Part shown: positions 47,701 to 57,879 of the stretch, in pieces
How positions within the stretch are numbered: the first letter of the stretch is position 1
Layout of the letters: the number at the start of each line of letters is the position of its first letter
Source of the DNA: Chamaelirium japonicum
Taxonomy: Eukaryota > Streptophyta > Magnoliopsida > Liliales > Melanthiaceae
Assembly: GCA_947650365.1 (NCBI GenBank)
Contig: OX393549.1
Coordinates: 89,008,556 to 89,072,555, forward strand
Direction of reading: 5' to 3'
DNA length: 64,000 nucleotides
Position numbers and translations under genes: made by a program
The notes under the pieces: model-generated
The model's database searches: none
Seen by the model: the letters and a program-made list of their open reading frames with translations, nothing else
Told to the model about the DNA's origin: nothing

Positions 47701-50700
47701 GTACAAAATTAATTATTTACCGATAGTCCTTACCCTTTCCATCGTTATAAATAATTATTATACCAACGGAACATATAGAATTCCGTCGGCAAAGTTATTT
47801 ATATAATAATTTTATTTACTTACTATTTGCGACGGGCACATTTCTATTCGTCGGTAAAAACCTTTTGTACCAACGGAAAGCGCCTAATGTACGTGAGGCA
47901 AAAACTATTTTTTTTGTAGTGATGGAACATGACCTGATGGTTACGCTTATTATTTAAATCCGCCAATTAGTGGACTCTGATGGCCTTGAGAATGAAGAGC
48001 GAGTAACCTGCACAGTTCGTCAAACACGACTGCTACTATGTACTCGCGGTTCCCCTTTGGATTGAAGTTGAATTGTAGACATACAAAAAAGGTGCAGCAT
48101 ATCACACTTTTGGTAGCATTGATGGTTCCCTTTAGGTCATTCTTATCTCAAACTGACAGATCCGATGAAAGCTCCCCATGGAATGCATAAGGCTTCTCAT
48201 TTTGGATGAACTGCATAGAAGCTAGAAAATTCCCACAATATGGACTCTACGATTCTCAATCAATGAGCTCCTAAATTGTGTCACATCCATCCAACATCAG
48301 TAGATAAAAACTGGTGGTAATAGGCTCACTTTAAAGGGACAGTAACTCCCTCACCCTTGCCTTGACCTACCAACTTTTATCCATTTGCAGCCATCACTTC
48401 AAACCATCCACTAGAGATAATGGACGACTTAACCCTTTCCGCTATAATTGGATCCAAGAAACTTATAATGATAGCATTCAACTGTCACATCAAAGGCCTT
48501 TCTCCTTTGAACGCTGAACAAAACAATTCCAACTTAGGTGATGCGGTTTAAGGCCCAAAACGTCTAGGCGGGCGCCAGCATAGTAACAAAGTTCGTCGTT
48601 TTTTAAAAAAAAACGCGTTTAAAACGCGACTTAATGGGCAACTGATTTGTTACCGTTTTTTTCTGATTTTTACAAGTTATCAAATTCGTCGTTTTTATTG
48701 AAAAAAGATTAAAAAACGTATTTTTTTATCGAACTTTGTGACTGTATCGATGATGTATTCAATGATATTAAAATTCAACTTTCTTCCGATAATATTGAAT
48801 TCATGGAGATGAAGAGAATAAAGCAAGAGAGAATTATGCAAGTTTGGCATTGGATGCTCTCGACGACATGATGAATGCTTAGTTTATATTTTCTATTTTA
48901 CTTTGATTAGTGACTATCGGACAATAGACATCTTAAATTTTACAATATTTTCTTTTGGGATATCGTTATCAACTTATCATGATGTTCGTAACTTAGTATG
49001 TTACCTATCATCTTATAATCGCGTTAGAAATATCTTAATTGTTTAAATGTAGGCTAAAAACTTAACTTTTGAAAGCTCCGAACATATCGATTTTTTTCAA
49101 ATTTCACCCTTGCCGATTAAAACCCAAACCCATTTTTTCCTCGACTTTTACCCGTTATTTTCCGGAACTTTCCGATTTTTGCCGAACTTTGCAAGTTTTA
49201 CACTTGCCGACTTATTACCGAACCCGAACTTGGTGACTATGGACTCCCGAACCGCTTTTTAGAATAGTGTTAGGTAGTTATCTCCATATGGTTGGATTTC
49301 ACATTGGCCTCCTTTTTCCTTGAGTAGCCCATTCAGAAGCTGACTTTCAGCTACTCAGCGTACTCAAACTCTGTATATGGGCAACTTTGACAAATTGTTA
49401 AGATCCTAACCAATAAATTCTAAATCCCTAGTCATTAAAGGAGAAAAGGGCTTGACTCTCACTCAAGATCGTAAATACGACCGCATGCGTTTGTCTCTTT
49501 GCAGATATATAAGTATCCATTCTTTTAATTTAATAGGAAACTCTTGCATGGCAAGTTAACGTGACGTATAGTATTTATAGTCTTTCCATATTGGATCCTA
49601 CAAGGTCATTGACATGGAATCAAATGTCGATAAATTTCCTACGAAATGATAAAATTATGTCTTTTTTTTAGGTTTTGATATATAAATCATCTAACATTTC
49701 CATAGAACAAATCGCGGTTCGACATCATGAAATGTCGGCCGAAACGATCGACATTTGACCGAAACTCAATATCATGTCTCTTTTCCGAACAATTCACTTG
49801 AAAATTCCATCTTACTTAGAAAATATTTCATCTTTTTCCTCCATTTCTTTTTTTAATTTATTAACAGATATTTGACTGACTTTTGACCAAAATTTAATAA
49901 ATTCCCACAGAAATTCTTCCTTGCAATACAAAATTTCTACCAACATATGACCGAAATCCAACAAGTTTCCTATTTTTGATCAACCGAGATCGAATTTGAA
50001 ACCTTGGCCCAAAAGCTTCAATCGATCAAAATCAACTACGTCTTCTTGTTTGAAGACATGGACCTTAAGAGGGTTCATAAATTTCCTTGATACAAACCAA
50101 GTTCAAACCGTCTAGTATCGAAGCCACCACTAATAGTATTACATTTCAAATTGCAAGAAAGATAGCGATGGAGATACTAAATACGAATTAAGACAATGGG
50201 CACAGAAGGCGGCGATCAAGATCGAGATAACACAATTAAACAGGATGTCCGAGAAAAAGATCGTACCACTTCTGGATCTAGGTATCTTATTACGACGGTG
50301 GATCTGAAGTATAACCACTCCCAAGTATCAATCGCAACATAGGAGGTATCATCACGCTATAAGTGACAATAAGTTGATATCCTCAGTTTATCAAACCGGT
50401 AATGGATCTATTGACATTTCCGAAGTCCGTAAGATGCGGTTACATAGAGATGAACAATTTTTAGATAAAATTTGATGCATAAATCCTAAAAGGTTTCCTT
50501 TATTCCTTTCAAATGGAGAAGAAAGCATGGTATTTTAAGGTAGCATTTAGCCTTCGAATCAAAGAATGTCAATTGAGCCTATTTTGAAGTAACGATCACC
50601 TCCGATCAATGAATGTCAATTGAAGGAATTGGGGCTTGGGTATCCGCATAGCAGAAGGAATCAACAAAAGAGTTGTTCTTTAAGAGGGACGTACCGGCAG

Positions 50701-50844
50701 GAAGATCCTTCTTCTCTCGCCGGGATTTGCTCCTCCTCCTCCGGTCAAACACCCCCGGAGCACCGCGCGGTTCCTCGGCGGGGGCGATGCAGTTGTTGAG
50801 AAACTCCGGCGGTCCTGCGATCTCCAAGATCCCAAAAGGGTGGA

Positions 50845-50877
<33 letters not shown>

Positions 50878-51171
50878 AACACAGGATCTAGCCCTATCAG
50901 GCTCAGATCTTAGGGAGGGAGGGAGGAATCTAGAGAAAGCGAGGGTTACCTCGGAGAAGGCGTCGAGTGCGGAGGGGAGGGGGGAATTGGAGGAGGGTTC
51001 GGATGGAAGAGATCCCTTCCTTGGCCTGGAGCGATCTCTGACGTCTCCCTCCTCCTCGCCGTCCTCTTCGTCTCCATCGCCGCCGCTGAGGGAGGAGGAG
51101 GAGGAGGCTCCTCCTTGTCCGTTGTCCTCATCTTCGGCGGAAGAGTAGCCTTGAATGAGCGCTAGGCTCAT
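41740..51171 (-). CDS. Conserved plant protein of unknown function, CxxC...CxxC type, four exons
   Basis: The exons are 51171-50950, 50821-50695, 42383-42215 and 41962-41740. All introns are GT-AG, the phases agree (0, 1, 2), and the total is 741 bp, coding for 246 residues. Exon 1 starts MSLALIQGYSSAEDED, is Ser/Asp/Glu-rich and ends in DAFSE. Exon 2 continues IAGPPEFLNN and a basic RRRRSKSRREKKDLPAG. Exon 3 gives VVVEAKAQLVGIHERVRSDV and KDAAELL. Exon 4 has MCLQCGIPKTYSHARGMVCP, a CxxC...CxxC pair likely to bind zinc, then a Lys-rich tail ending in WKSETEMQLRQQFD. I recognise this motif order from small conserved angiosperm proteins without a known role. The basic, charged make-up suggests a nuclear protein, which is inference. 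The start is the first ATG of the long exon 1 frame. Intron 2 is 8.3 kb and holds a CACTA element. The frame is fully intact. Confidence 0.88.
42665..47215. repeat. Diverged tandem array of CACTA 2, about 830-bp higher unit
   Basis: Degenerate units built from AATCCGATCC, GATAAAGATCCAAACTAA, AAGTCCGAAATACG and CACGAAAAACTAATC follow each other. A marker with TTCATGGTTC recurs at 44323, 45158, 45982 and 46815, giving spacings of 835, 824 and 833 bp. AAGTCCGAAATACGGAA, an element of the 181-bp satellite, occurs here too (about 44960), so the two arrays share ancestry. Divergence among units is far higher than in element 1. Confidence 0.82.
43445..43961. mobile_element. 517-bp foldback element with GCCTAGGCG boxes
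   Basis: TTGTCAAGGCG at the left mirrors a CACCTTGACAA right end. Many CCTAGGCGC/GCGCCTAGG boxes fill both ends. The middle has a direct duplication of about 105 bp (CATATTCTA, ATGCAACACAATGA and TATAAACAAGTA in both copies). It interrupts the CACTA 2 array. The family is not known to me. Confidence 0.7.
47600..47921. repeat. CACTA 2 subterminal boxes and terminus
   Basis: About eleven diverged copies of ACCGACGGAA/TTCCGTCGGT in alternating orientation (exact at 47671 and 47789) precede TTTTTTTTGTAGTG. The set is sparser and more decayed than in element 1. Confidence 0.8.
47922..50693. other. Right part of intron 2, no gene seen
   Basis: AT-rich sequence with no open frame above about 60 codons that shows a domain. 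A stretch at 48590-48730 has TTCGTCGTTTTT twice around an AACGCGTTTAAAACGCG palindrome. Probably old transposon debris. Confidence 0.45.
50847..50876. repeat. Homopolymer G30 inside intron 1
   Basis: Thirty uninterrupted G on the plus strand, so C30 on the gene's strand, about 25 bases before the acceptor of exon 2. It may serve as part of the pyrimidine tract. Its length is prone to sequencing error. Confidence 0.9.
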
Positions 51172-51917
51172 ACTTCCCTTTCACCCTTTCGTTGGGTTTT
51201 AGGGGTCTCAAGTGTGTCTCTATATCGAACCCAAATCGTCTGCCCCTATTTCTCCACCATCCTTCACCTCACATCACAGCCGTCCGTTATGCCCATATCC
51301 AATCGATGCATCACACTCATCCCCAACCGGTAGGCAAAGGGACGGCAGCGATCGGATGCCACCTCTTGTAACGCACCCTAAAGCCATGGCCGTGACCGCC
51401 AGCTAATATTACCGGCGAATAGCTATCAACACGTCTACAAGATGGGTTAGGGGTTCCAACTGGAAAGACGAAGAAGAAGGAGGAGGAGGAGGAGGAGAAG
51501 GCGAAGGTGATGGTGGGTTGGATGGGAATCGACGGTGGCAGCAAGCGCTAGCATTGACGACGACATCAGATTATTGGGTGGACTTAGTAGTGGGACTAAT
51601 CGAATAATAGGAGGCCAAGACAAGAAAATATGCAGTGGAACCGTGATACATGCTGACCTGGTGAAACCTATGCGCATTATCGTCCTATGCACTCGATGTT
51701 ATGGATTTGCAGATGAATCACACCAAGCCATGGATCGGAGTGAGATTCGCCTATTGGGTTGCATGCATCCACAGCTTGGCGTGATTTACCAATTGCAGAG
51801 GACGGTTATGTGAATATGTTTCACCACGTCAGCATGTTCCCCGATTTCGCTGAAGATTTTCTCCCAAGAGAAATTCAGTATTTTTTTCAAATTAAGTTGG
51901 GTGCATTCATCTATGTT
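51172..51917. other. Upstream region of the conserved gene
   Basis: It holds an AGG/GAA-rich patch (51465-51500) and otherwise mixed sequence. The promoter is expected here on the minus strand, but I find no strong element. Confidence 0.4.
51219..51228 (-). promoter_or_regulatory. Possible TATA box of the conserved gene
   Basis: GATATAGAGA on the minus strand lies about 50 bp upstream of the ATG at 51171. The match is weak and the 5' UTR would be very short. Confidence 0.25.
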
Positions 51918-52353
51918 AGGGGGTGTTTGGCATGAGCAATGCTATTCAGCCCAAAGGTTTTCCCGATTCAGCTCAGCCCAATTGACGTGGCAGCGTGCAA
52001 TTGGTGGTGTAAAAGACTTAAATGTCGCTAGTGGGTTTCAGCCACCAATTGCACGTTGCCCTGTCAATCAGGCTGGCGAAATCGGGAAAATCTTCGGGCT
52101 GAGTAGCATTTCTCTTTTGGCATATGGAACAACTATTCCGCTTAATCCTCACCCAGAAGAGGGCATTATCGTCAATTACTATTTCTAAAATAATTTGATG
52201 GTTCAGCGTTTCAATTAGCATAGAAACACATAGAGAGATATTTTATAGTTCTCAAGTCGTTCATTCCACCAGAACAGATACTATCCATTAAATTTAAATT
52301 ATGGAGCTGGGAATAGAAACAGATTGTTCGAGAATGATGCCAAACACCCCTTT
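51918..52353. mobile_element. hAT-like MITE with a strong central hairpin
   Basis: GGGGTGTTTGGCAT near the left end mirrors ATGCCAAACACCCC at the right. A second inverted pair inside (51946-52010 and 52040-52107) has arms of about 65 bp with CCACCAATTGCACG and TTCAGCCCAAAGG partners. Flanks CTATGTT and AGATGCTT are only loosely alike. The GGTGTTTGG end is common in hAT-type MITEs. Confidence 0.7.
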
Positions 52354-52379
52354 AGATGCTTCCTTCATTACGTGACTTG

Positions 52380-53060
52380 ACGATCCCGACTCTGACCCAA
52401 CCAGCTCTGAAAGTCAAAGGCCCAAGTCCAGCCCGACTCGAGAACATCATGGCTGGGTATGGGCCACCATCCCCAGTCCGTAAACAGGCCGGGCACATGT
52501 ACAGTAACTAGTGAAGACTTAGGCCACCTCCTTATCGATCCGACCCGTTTTGCACCACTACATATGCATCACCAACACACATCTGAATTTTATGGCTGCA
52601 AAGAAGCCAAGCTGAGCCGAGCTTTGATCTGTTTGAGCTTGGCTCGTTTAATATTAAACGAGCCTGAACTTTGGGTTTGGGCTTGGCTTGTTTAATAATC
52701 AAACCAAGCCGAGCTTTGGTCTGTTTGAGCTTTGCTCGATTATTAAACAAGTCTAAACCAAAGGCTCGGGTTGACTCACATTATGATCAAACGAGCCCAT
52801 ATCGAGCGTGTTCGTGAACTCCAAACTCAGTTAAAAGCTTAGACTATATATGTTAGGCCTACGCAAACCTTTTATGACCCTCTTCACGAGCTCTAAACAA
52901 GCATGTTCACAAGCCCAACCGAGCCAAGCTTTGCCCAACCAAGCCGAAGCCTAAACTCTAGGCTTGGGCTTGGCTCGATTAGTAATTGAACGATCTTTTA
53001 TCGAGCCTGTTTGCGAATTGCTCACGAACAACTTGGTTCCATTGCAGCCCTACCTTCAGC
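52380..53060. repeat. GAGCTTGGCTCG-rich repeat with palindromes
   Basis: Units of CCAAGCCGAGCTTTG and its complement recur. TGGCTCGTTTAATATTAAAC followed by GAGCC forms a near-perfect palindrome near 52641-52664. This looks like a non-autonomous DNA element, but its borders are unclear. Confidence 0.5.
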
Positions 53061-53310
53061 AGATCGACCGAGGAAATCAGACTTAAGCTTCATAGCTGGG
53101 CCACCTCATGCCCAAAGATGAATAGGGTGGGAATAAGGGGTGAACTGGAAGGGCACTCGAAGGGATAGGTGTGGAGGATGGGGGCATTGTAGGAAGGACA
53201 GTAATTATCCACAGCCTTAATCTGAGTAAAGAATCACTTCTAAAGAAGGAAAGCACATGCTTCATCATCTTAATTATGATTACTTCTTATACTTGCAAAC
53301 ATTAAATCAC

Positions 53311-53547
53311 TCCCATGTTGGAGAGGTTCTATGTTCGACTCCCGGCATTGACACCATGGAGCGAACTTTTCCTCAAGGCCATCCTTGTTTGCGCATGCGA
53401 ATCGTGGCCATTGAGCCCATGCTTGCATGATTATGGAATTAATAAATAGCAGCTGCTGCCTCCCCTGATTAGATCTTTGGACCTCTTTAAGGCCTTGCTC
53501 TAGCGCCATGTCCTCTGACCGCCTGGCCGGTCTAGCCAAAAAAAAAA
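53311..53547 (+). mobile_element. SINE, 5'-truncated, with TSD and A-tail
   Basis: ACATTAAATCA is duplicated at 53299-53309 and 53548-53558, and an A run (53538-53548) precedes the right copy. Near the 5' end GGTTCTATGTTCGACTCCCG resembles a pol III B box. The A box is missing, so the copy starts inside the tRNA-like head or the head has decayed. Confidence 0.82.
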
Positions 53548-53903
53548 ACATTAAATCATTCACTAAGATACTTGTGAAATTGGTTCTAAAATTATCCTAG
53601 GTGTAACTCTTAGAAAATCACTCCATTAGTTGGTTTTCAGAACTCAGATTCGATTTGGGTGCTCTTGGATGAATTCAAGATGCTGTTAGTGGTGGACATC
53701 ACAAACAGGAGTATAGATGATGCTTCTGAATCTCAGCAGCAGCTGAGCAATAAAGCCTCGGAGCGACAATGATCGGAATTTCGATCTTTTAGCATTGCCT
53801 CATATACTTCATCAGAAATTTCCAACGGAGACCCAGAAACCGTTGGATTTCGCATTTACATTAGTACTATGGTCATATGCCTATCCGGAAAGTTGACTCC
53901 ATT
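53548..53903. other. Spacer, no gene seen
   Basis: Unique-looking sequence between the SINE and the next MITE. Confidence 0.4.
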
Positions 53904-54233
53904 GATAAATATTAAAAAAATAAATAATTCACAGATAAATACCCATCCGAAACTAATTTCCGAAGTAGCGCATTTCTGTAGCTTGGGAAGAAAACAGCTA
54001 CCCGAGAAGGAACATTTTTTTAAAAAAAAATCTCGCAGAAAACTACTACGAGGAACAGCAGTTTACAAGAGAAGCTGTACATTTACCCTCGACATGGTGG
54101 TTTTCCTGCGATGTTTATAAAACCGCTGTCACGGGTAGCGGTTTTATTGGCAAACTGGAGAAATAGGGTACTTCGGGAGTTAGTTTCGGATGGGTATTTA
54201 TCTGGGAATTAATTGTTATTTAATATTTATTTG
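53904..54233. mobile_element. MITE with about 60-bp inverted ends
   Basis: The left arm (53904-53964) holds CAGATAAATACCCATCCGAA. The right arm (54171-54233) holds its complement TTCGGATGGGTATTTATCTG. The interior has another inverted pair around CTACCCGAG/CACGGGTAGCGG. The ends are AT-rich, which blurs the TSD. Confidence 0.8.
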
Positions 54234-54576
54234 GGAAAAAAAATTTGTTTCCATTCATCAAAATATAAGATATATAAAAATTGAAAGCCTGTACCTAGGC
54301 CAGTTTCTCCACAGTATAATAGCAGCACAAATAGAAAGGTTTAGCTCACTAACCTTTCATTATTGCATGCAATTATGCACAAGGTCTTCCCATCACTATT
54401 GAGAAAGGGAGCGAAGGTCCAAACAAGATTCCTGCATCAAGTGAAGATCATCCAGGTCCTGCGCATACCAGGAGATCGCCGTCAAATGCAGCACACTAAT
54501 GATAATTGATCAAGATAATGATTAGAAGAGATACTGTACTAATCGAAACACAAACTTGATGAGGATGAAGTCGGAG

Positions 54577-54700
54577 TCAAGCCCCTTACTCGTTCCGAAA
54601 TGGGCTCGACTCCTAATCGGAGTATCTCCTAATTATTCGTTTCGAAATCCCCTAATTACTTGTGCGTTGGAATCAAGCCCCTTACTCGTTCCGAAATGGA
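54577..54700. repeat. Two-copy direct repeat, 96-bp period
   Basis: TCAAGCCCCTTACTCGTTCC occurs exactly at 54577 and 54673, with related Cys/Thr-rich words between. No function is seen. Confidence 0.7.
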
Positions 54701-54734
54701 TGGTGCTAAGCCCCTTAGCTCTCCAACAGTGACT

Positions 54735-55528
54735 ACTGGGAAACTCTCAATTTTTTTATGGCGATCCACTACCCGATCCGACTGAATATAGAAGCATTGT
54801 TGGCGCCTTGTAATATGTCACACACTAACAAGGCCAGATATTGCTTTTGCTGTAAATCAGGTTTGCCAGTTTATGTACGCACCACGCACTGCTCATTGGA
54901 CTGCAGTCAAACGAATCCTTTGTTATCTTGAAGGTAGCTTGACTCATGGTCTTCTCTTTAAGCAAGGATCCACCAATCTCACTGCTTATACAGATGTTGA
55001 TTGGGCTAGTAACCCGGACGACCAACGTTCTACAAGTGGCTAATTTCGGGTCAAATCCTATTTTGTAGAGTGATAAAAAACAGCCTACGGTTGCCCGTTC
55101 TAGTACTGAATCGGAATATAAGTCCCATGCACACACGGCCGCAGAATATCCTGGATTCGAATGCTTCTTCGAGATCTATCCGTGTTTCTCAATTCCTCAC
55201 CTGTCATATTTTGTGACAACACTAGTGCCATCTCGTTGGCCTCAAATCCAGTTCTTCATATTGTACCAAACATGTTGAGGTGGATTTTCATTTTGTCCAT
55301 GAACGAGTCATACGTTGGGATCTTGACGTTCGCTACATAGCATCTGTTGATCAGATTGCGGATATCTTCACCAAAGGTCTGACATCGACTCGCTTCAATC
55401 TTTTAAAATCCAAGCTTCACGTTACTAAGGTGCCGTTCAGCTTGCCGGGGTGTATTAACCAACAACAGATCATATCTCAGGAATCTTCAAATTCCCAACT
55501 AGAGGATAAGCATAAGCAACGTCCTTGA
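54735..55528 (+). pseudogene. Ty1/copia pol remnant (RT end and RNase H)
   Basis: Across several frames it reads YRSIVGAL, then a YVT-type segment, AFAVNQVCQFMYAPRTAHWT and AVKRILCYLEGSLTHGLLFK. RNase H-like words follow (LTAYTDVDWASNPDDQRSTS, ARSSTESEYKS, FCDNTSAISLASNPV). Last comes VDFHFVHERVIRWDL and QIADIFTKGLTSTRFNLLKS in an open frame from 55280. This is the standard copia C-terminal order. Stops and frameshifts (for example TAA near 54811) show decay. RT motifs upstream are absent. Confidence 0.88.
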
Positions 55529-56418
55529 TATTATATCTTGGCTGTTGATATATCTTGGTTGTCGTTAACAACCTCCGTTGTAACTTCCCTCAAAGTAAGG
55601 AACAGAAATTGTATCAATAATTATAAATATTAAAAATTGATACTACCTCTTTTTCAGTCGTACACTTTTAATCTCAACCCTTTCTCTTTCGGGTAATCAC
55701 ACGAACTAAAGAATCTGCTGAAATATAAACCAAAGAATTATATTTCCACTCCCTATTTATACATAGATTTTACTTACCTAGGGTAAACTGTACTTGTTAA
55801 GCATAAATACAATTTCCATCATGCCCAGTGAACATATCGGTATGTAAAACACACAAGGTTAGAAAAATATGTCATGTATGAATAGCAACACAGAACATTG
55901 TTTTAAATTATGCACTAACCTAAAAGGTACACAAAGCATATAATTTCTAAGAAACGTATTACCAAGATATCAACACTTTCCTGAGGAATCCATTTGCGAA
56001 ATTGATTCGATTCAGTCTCCCCGGATTGGGAAACAAATGGTAAATGACATCAGAATCATGAAATTGTATTGAGTATATGTAAAATAATTTATAAAGAGTC
56101 GTGTGATTGATGTCCTAACTCCTAAGGGCCGGTTTTTCTAATCGAAGGTCATAAAAGCACCCGGATTCGATGCACTTAAGTTTAGCGAAAAGTAGTCAGC
56201 CCCGAAGTTTGTCAATATAAAAAAGAGGTGCATGGGTTTCTCAATATTATAAGATGAAGGCGGATGAGTTTTGTTCAATATAAGAGAGGTTGATGAGATC
56301 CTTTAGTAATATGTATTACCTTAGATTGAACCAAACTTGATTTCGGCTCTTAGGAGAGTTCTAATAAATAATTATTTTTTGTATGGTTTTTATCATAATG
56401 GTGTATCTCTACATCATA

Positions 56419-56423
<5 letters not shown>
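55529..56423. other. Spacer, possible copia LTR start, no gene seen
   Basis: TGTTGATATATCTTGG near 55541 could open a 3' LTR of the copia remnant, but no partner LTR is in view. Confidence 0.35.

Positions 56424-56501
<78 letters not shown>
56424..56501. repeat. (TA)n microsatellite, left of the inverted-repeat element
   Basis: An uninterrupted 78-bp AT dinucleotide run. Confidence 0.97.
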
Positions 56502-56503
<2 letters not shown>

Positions 56504-56900
56504 GTCAAGATCGGATGACCCATCAAAATTTTGACCCATTAATAACCCAGCACCCTTTGAGGCACCTAGAGGTTTTAGAATGGGCTGATTTTTTGTAGAC
56601 ATGTTGTCTATGATTTGTTGATCATCCTCACAAAAAATCAGCCCATTCTAAAACCTCTAGGTGCATCAAAGGGTGCTCTTCAAATCAACGGTTAAAATTG
56701 ACAGTCAAAAACCGTTGATTTGAAGTGCGCATTTGATGCACCTAGAGGTTTTAGAATAGACTGATTTTTTGTGAGGATGATCAACATACCATAGACAACA
56801 TCCCTACAAAAAATCAGCCCATTCTATAACCTCTAAGTGCCTCAAAGGGTGCTGGGTTATTAATGGGTCAAAATTTGCTAGGTCATCCGATCCTGACCCT
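56502..56900. mobile_element. 399-bp inverted-repeat element set in (TA)n, Micron-like
   Basis: The ends GGGTCAAGATCGGATGACC and GGTCATCCGATCCTGACCC are inverted copies, followed inward by AATAACCCAGCACC and its complement. Inside are two nested hairpins with arms of about 50 bp (CACCTAGAGGTTTTAGAATG and complement) and a central pair TTCAAATCAACGG/CCGTTGATTTGAA. Both ends abut (TA)n tracts. Rice Micron elements are known to sit in (TA)n; kinship here is inference. Confidence 0.82.
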
Positions 56901-56901
56901 A

Positions 56902-56903
<2 letters not shown>

Positions 56904-56985
<82 letters not shown>
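56904..56985. repeat. (TA)n microsatellite, right of the inverted-repeat element
   Basis: An uninterrupted 82-bp run, the partner of 56424-56501. Confidence 0.97.
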
Positions 56986-56986
<1 letters not shown>

Positions 56987-57879
56987 CAAAAACTCTGTAT
57001 TTTACCTATTATTTGACCTATTTTCATATTTTCCCAATTTATGGCAAACTAACGATAAATCACCGATTTTTCTCCCCGGATACTTGCCAATAACGACATC
57101 AATAATGACTGTTAAAACACTGCCAACCAATACAAGTGCAATAGGATTCAAAAACTAAATATATAGGATTAAACCTAAACTAGAATAGGATTCCTACGAA
57201 TTTCCAGAAGCTTTCTAAAGTTTTTGAAATTTATATATGATCTTATGGTTCTTTTCAATTTTTTGACTTGTGGAGAATTTTCTAGCTTATTTTTGCATAT
57301 AGCATTTGAGCAAAATAGGATAAGAAAACACTTATATAGGAGTCTTATAGGTTTTGGACACATGTCTAGAAGATAAAAATTCATCTTAATCGAAAACCAA
57401 TAAGATTCCAACCCTATATGATCTCCTTGAAAATAAGGATTTTTTATCCACTTTTTGCGACTCCATGTTTAAAAATAGAGACTTCTCCTTAAAAATAGGA
57501 TTTGTCCAAGGCTTCAAGGATGTTCTCATTTAGACTTTATCTATTGTTGGCCAATTTTTTTACAAAATATTACAACTTGAAGTTTTGGAACTAAGTCTCT
57601 TTTTTAGCCATATTTAAACAAAGTCCCTATTTGAAAACCTCAAAAATTCAATCTAAGGCCTAGAAGCACCAAGAAGGAATAAACAACTAAAAAAGACACC
57701 AAAAGAACTCAATCTATACTCACATTGCTAATTTTTCTAGCTTATTTATGTGTTTGAAGTGCACTATGGATGCTCTTGCTTCAAGCCTTTTTCACTTCTC
57801 TTTGACATTTCCTAACTTCCGATGGAGCAAATGGGCCTAGGATTTCTTTAGTATTTCAGGCAAAACATATCTCGTTCAC
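56986..57879. other. Spacer, no gene seen
   Basis: AT-rich with short frames. It may include the decayed 5' part of the LINE. Confidence 0.4.

Larger units (their letters stand above)
42665..47921 (+). mobile_element. CACTA transposon 2, right-hand part, inside the host intron
   Basis: It ends in TTTTTTTTGTAGTG at 47921, the same terminus as element 1. Inward lie subterminal boxes (47600-47885), a short exon-like piece after GCAG|GAGCG (47276) and a diverged repeat array (42665-47215). No transposase exons and no left terminus are found between the array and exon 3 of the host gene, so the left part is deleted. It lies opposite to the host gene's direction. Confidence 0.8.
42384..50694 (-). 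other. 8.3-kb intron 2 of the conserved gene, transposon-filled
   Basis: The donor is CTGCCG|GTACGT at 50694 and the acceptor TTTCCAG ends at 42384. The other two introns are only 128 bp (50949-50822) and 252 bp (42214-41963). The excess length comes from a CACTA element (42665-47921), itself holding a 517-bp foldback. The remaining 2.8 kb is unassigned. Confidence 0.85.

Noticed and set aside
50840-51148. Plus-strand ORF starting with poly-Gly opposite exon 1
   Set aside because: Shadow of the G30 tract and the acidic exon 1 of the minus-strand gene.
53311-53360. tRNA gene at the B-box-like sequence
   Set aside because: No acceptor stem or anticodon arm; it has an A-tail and TSD, so it is a SINE.
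56337-57093. Ile/Tyr repeat ORFs
   Set aside because: Translations of the (TA)n tracts.
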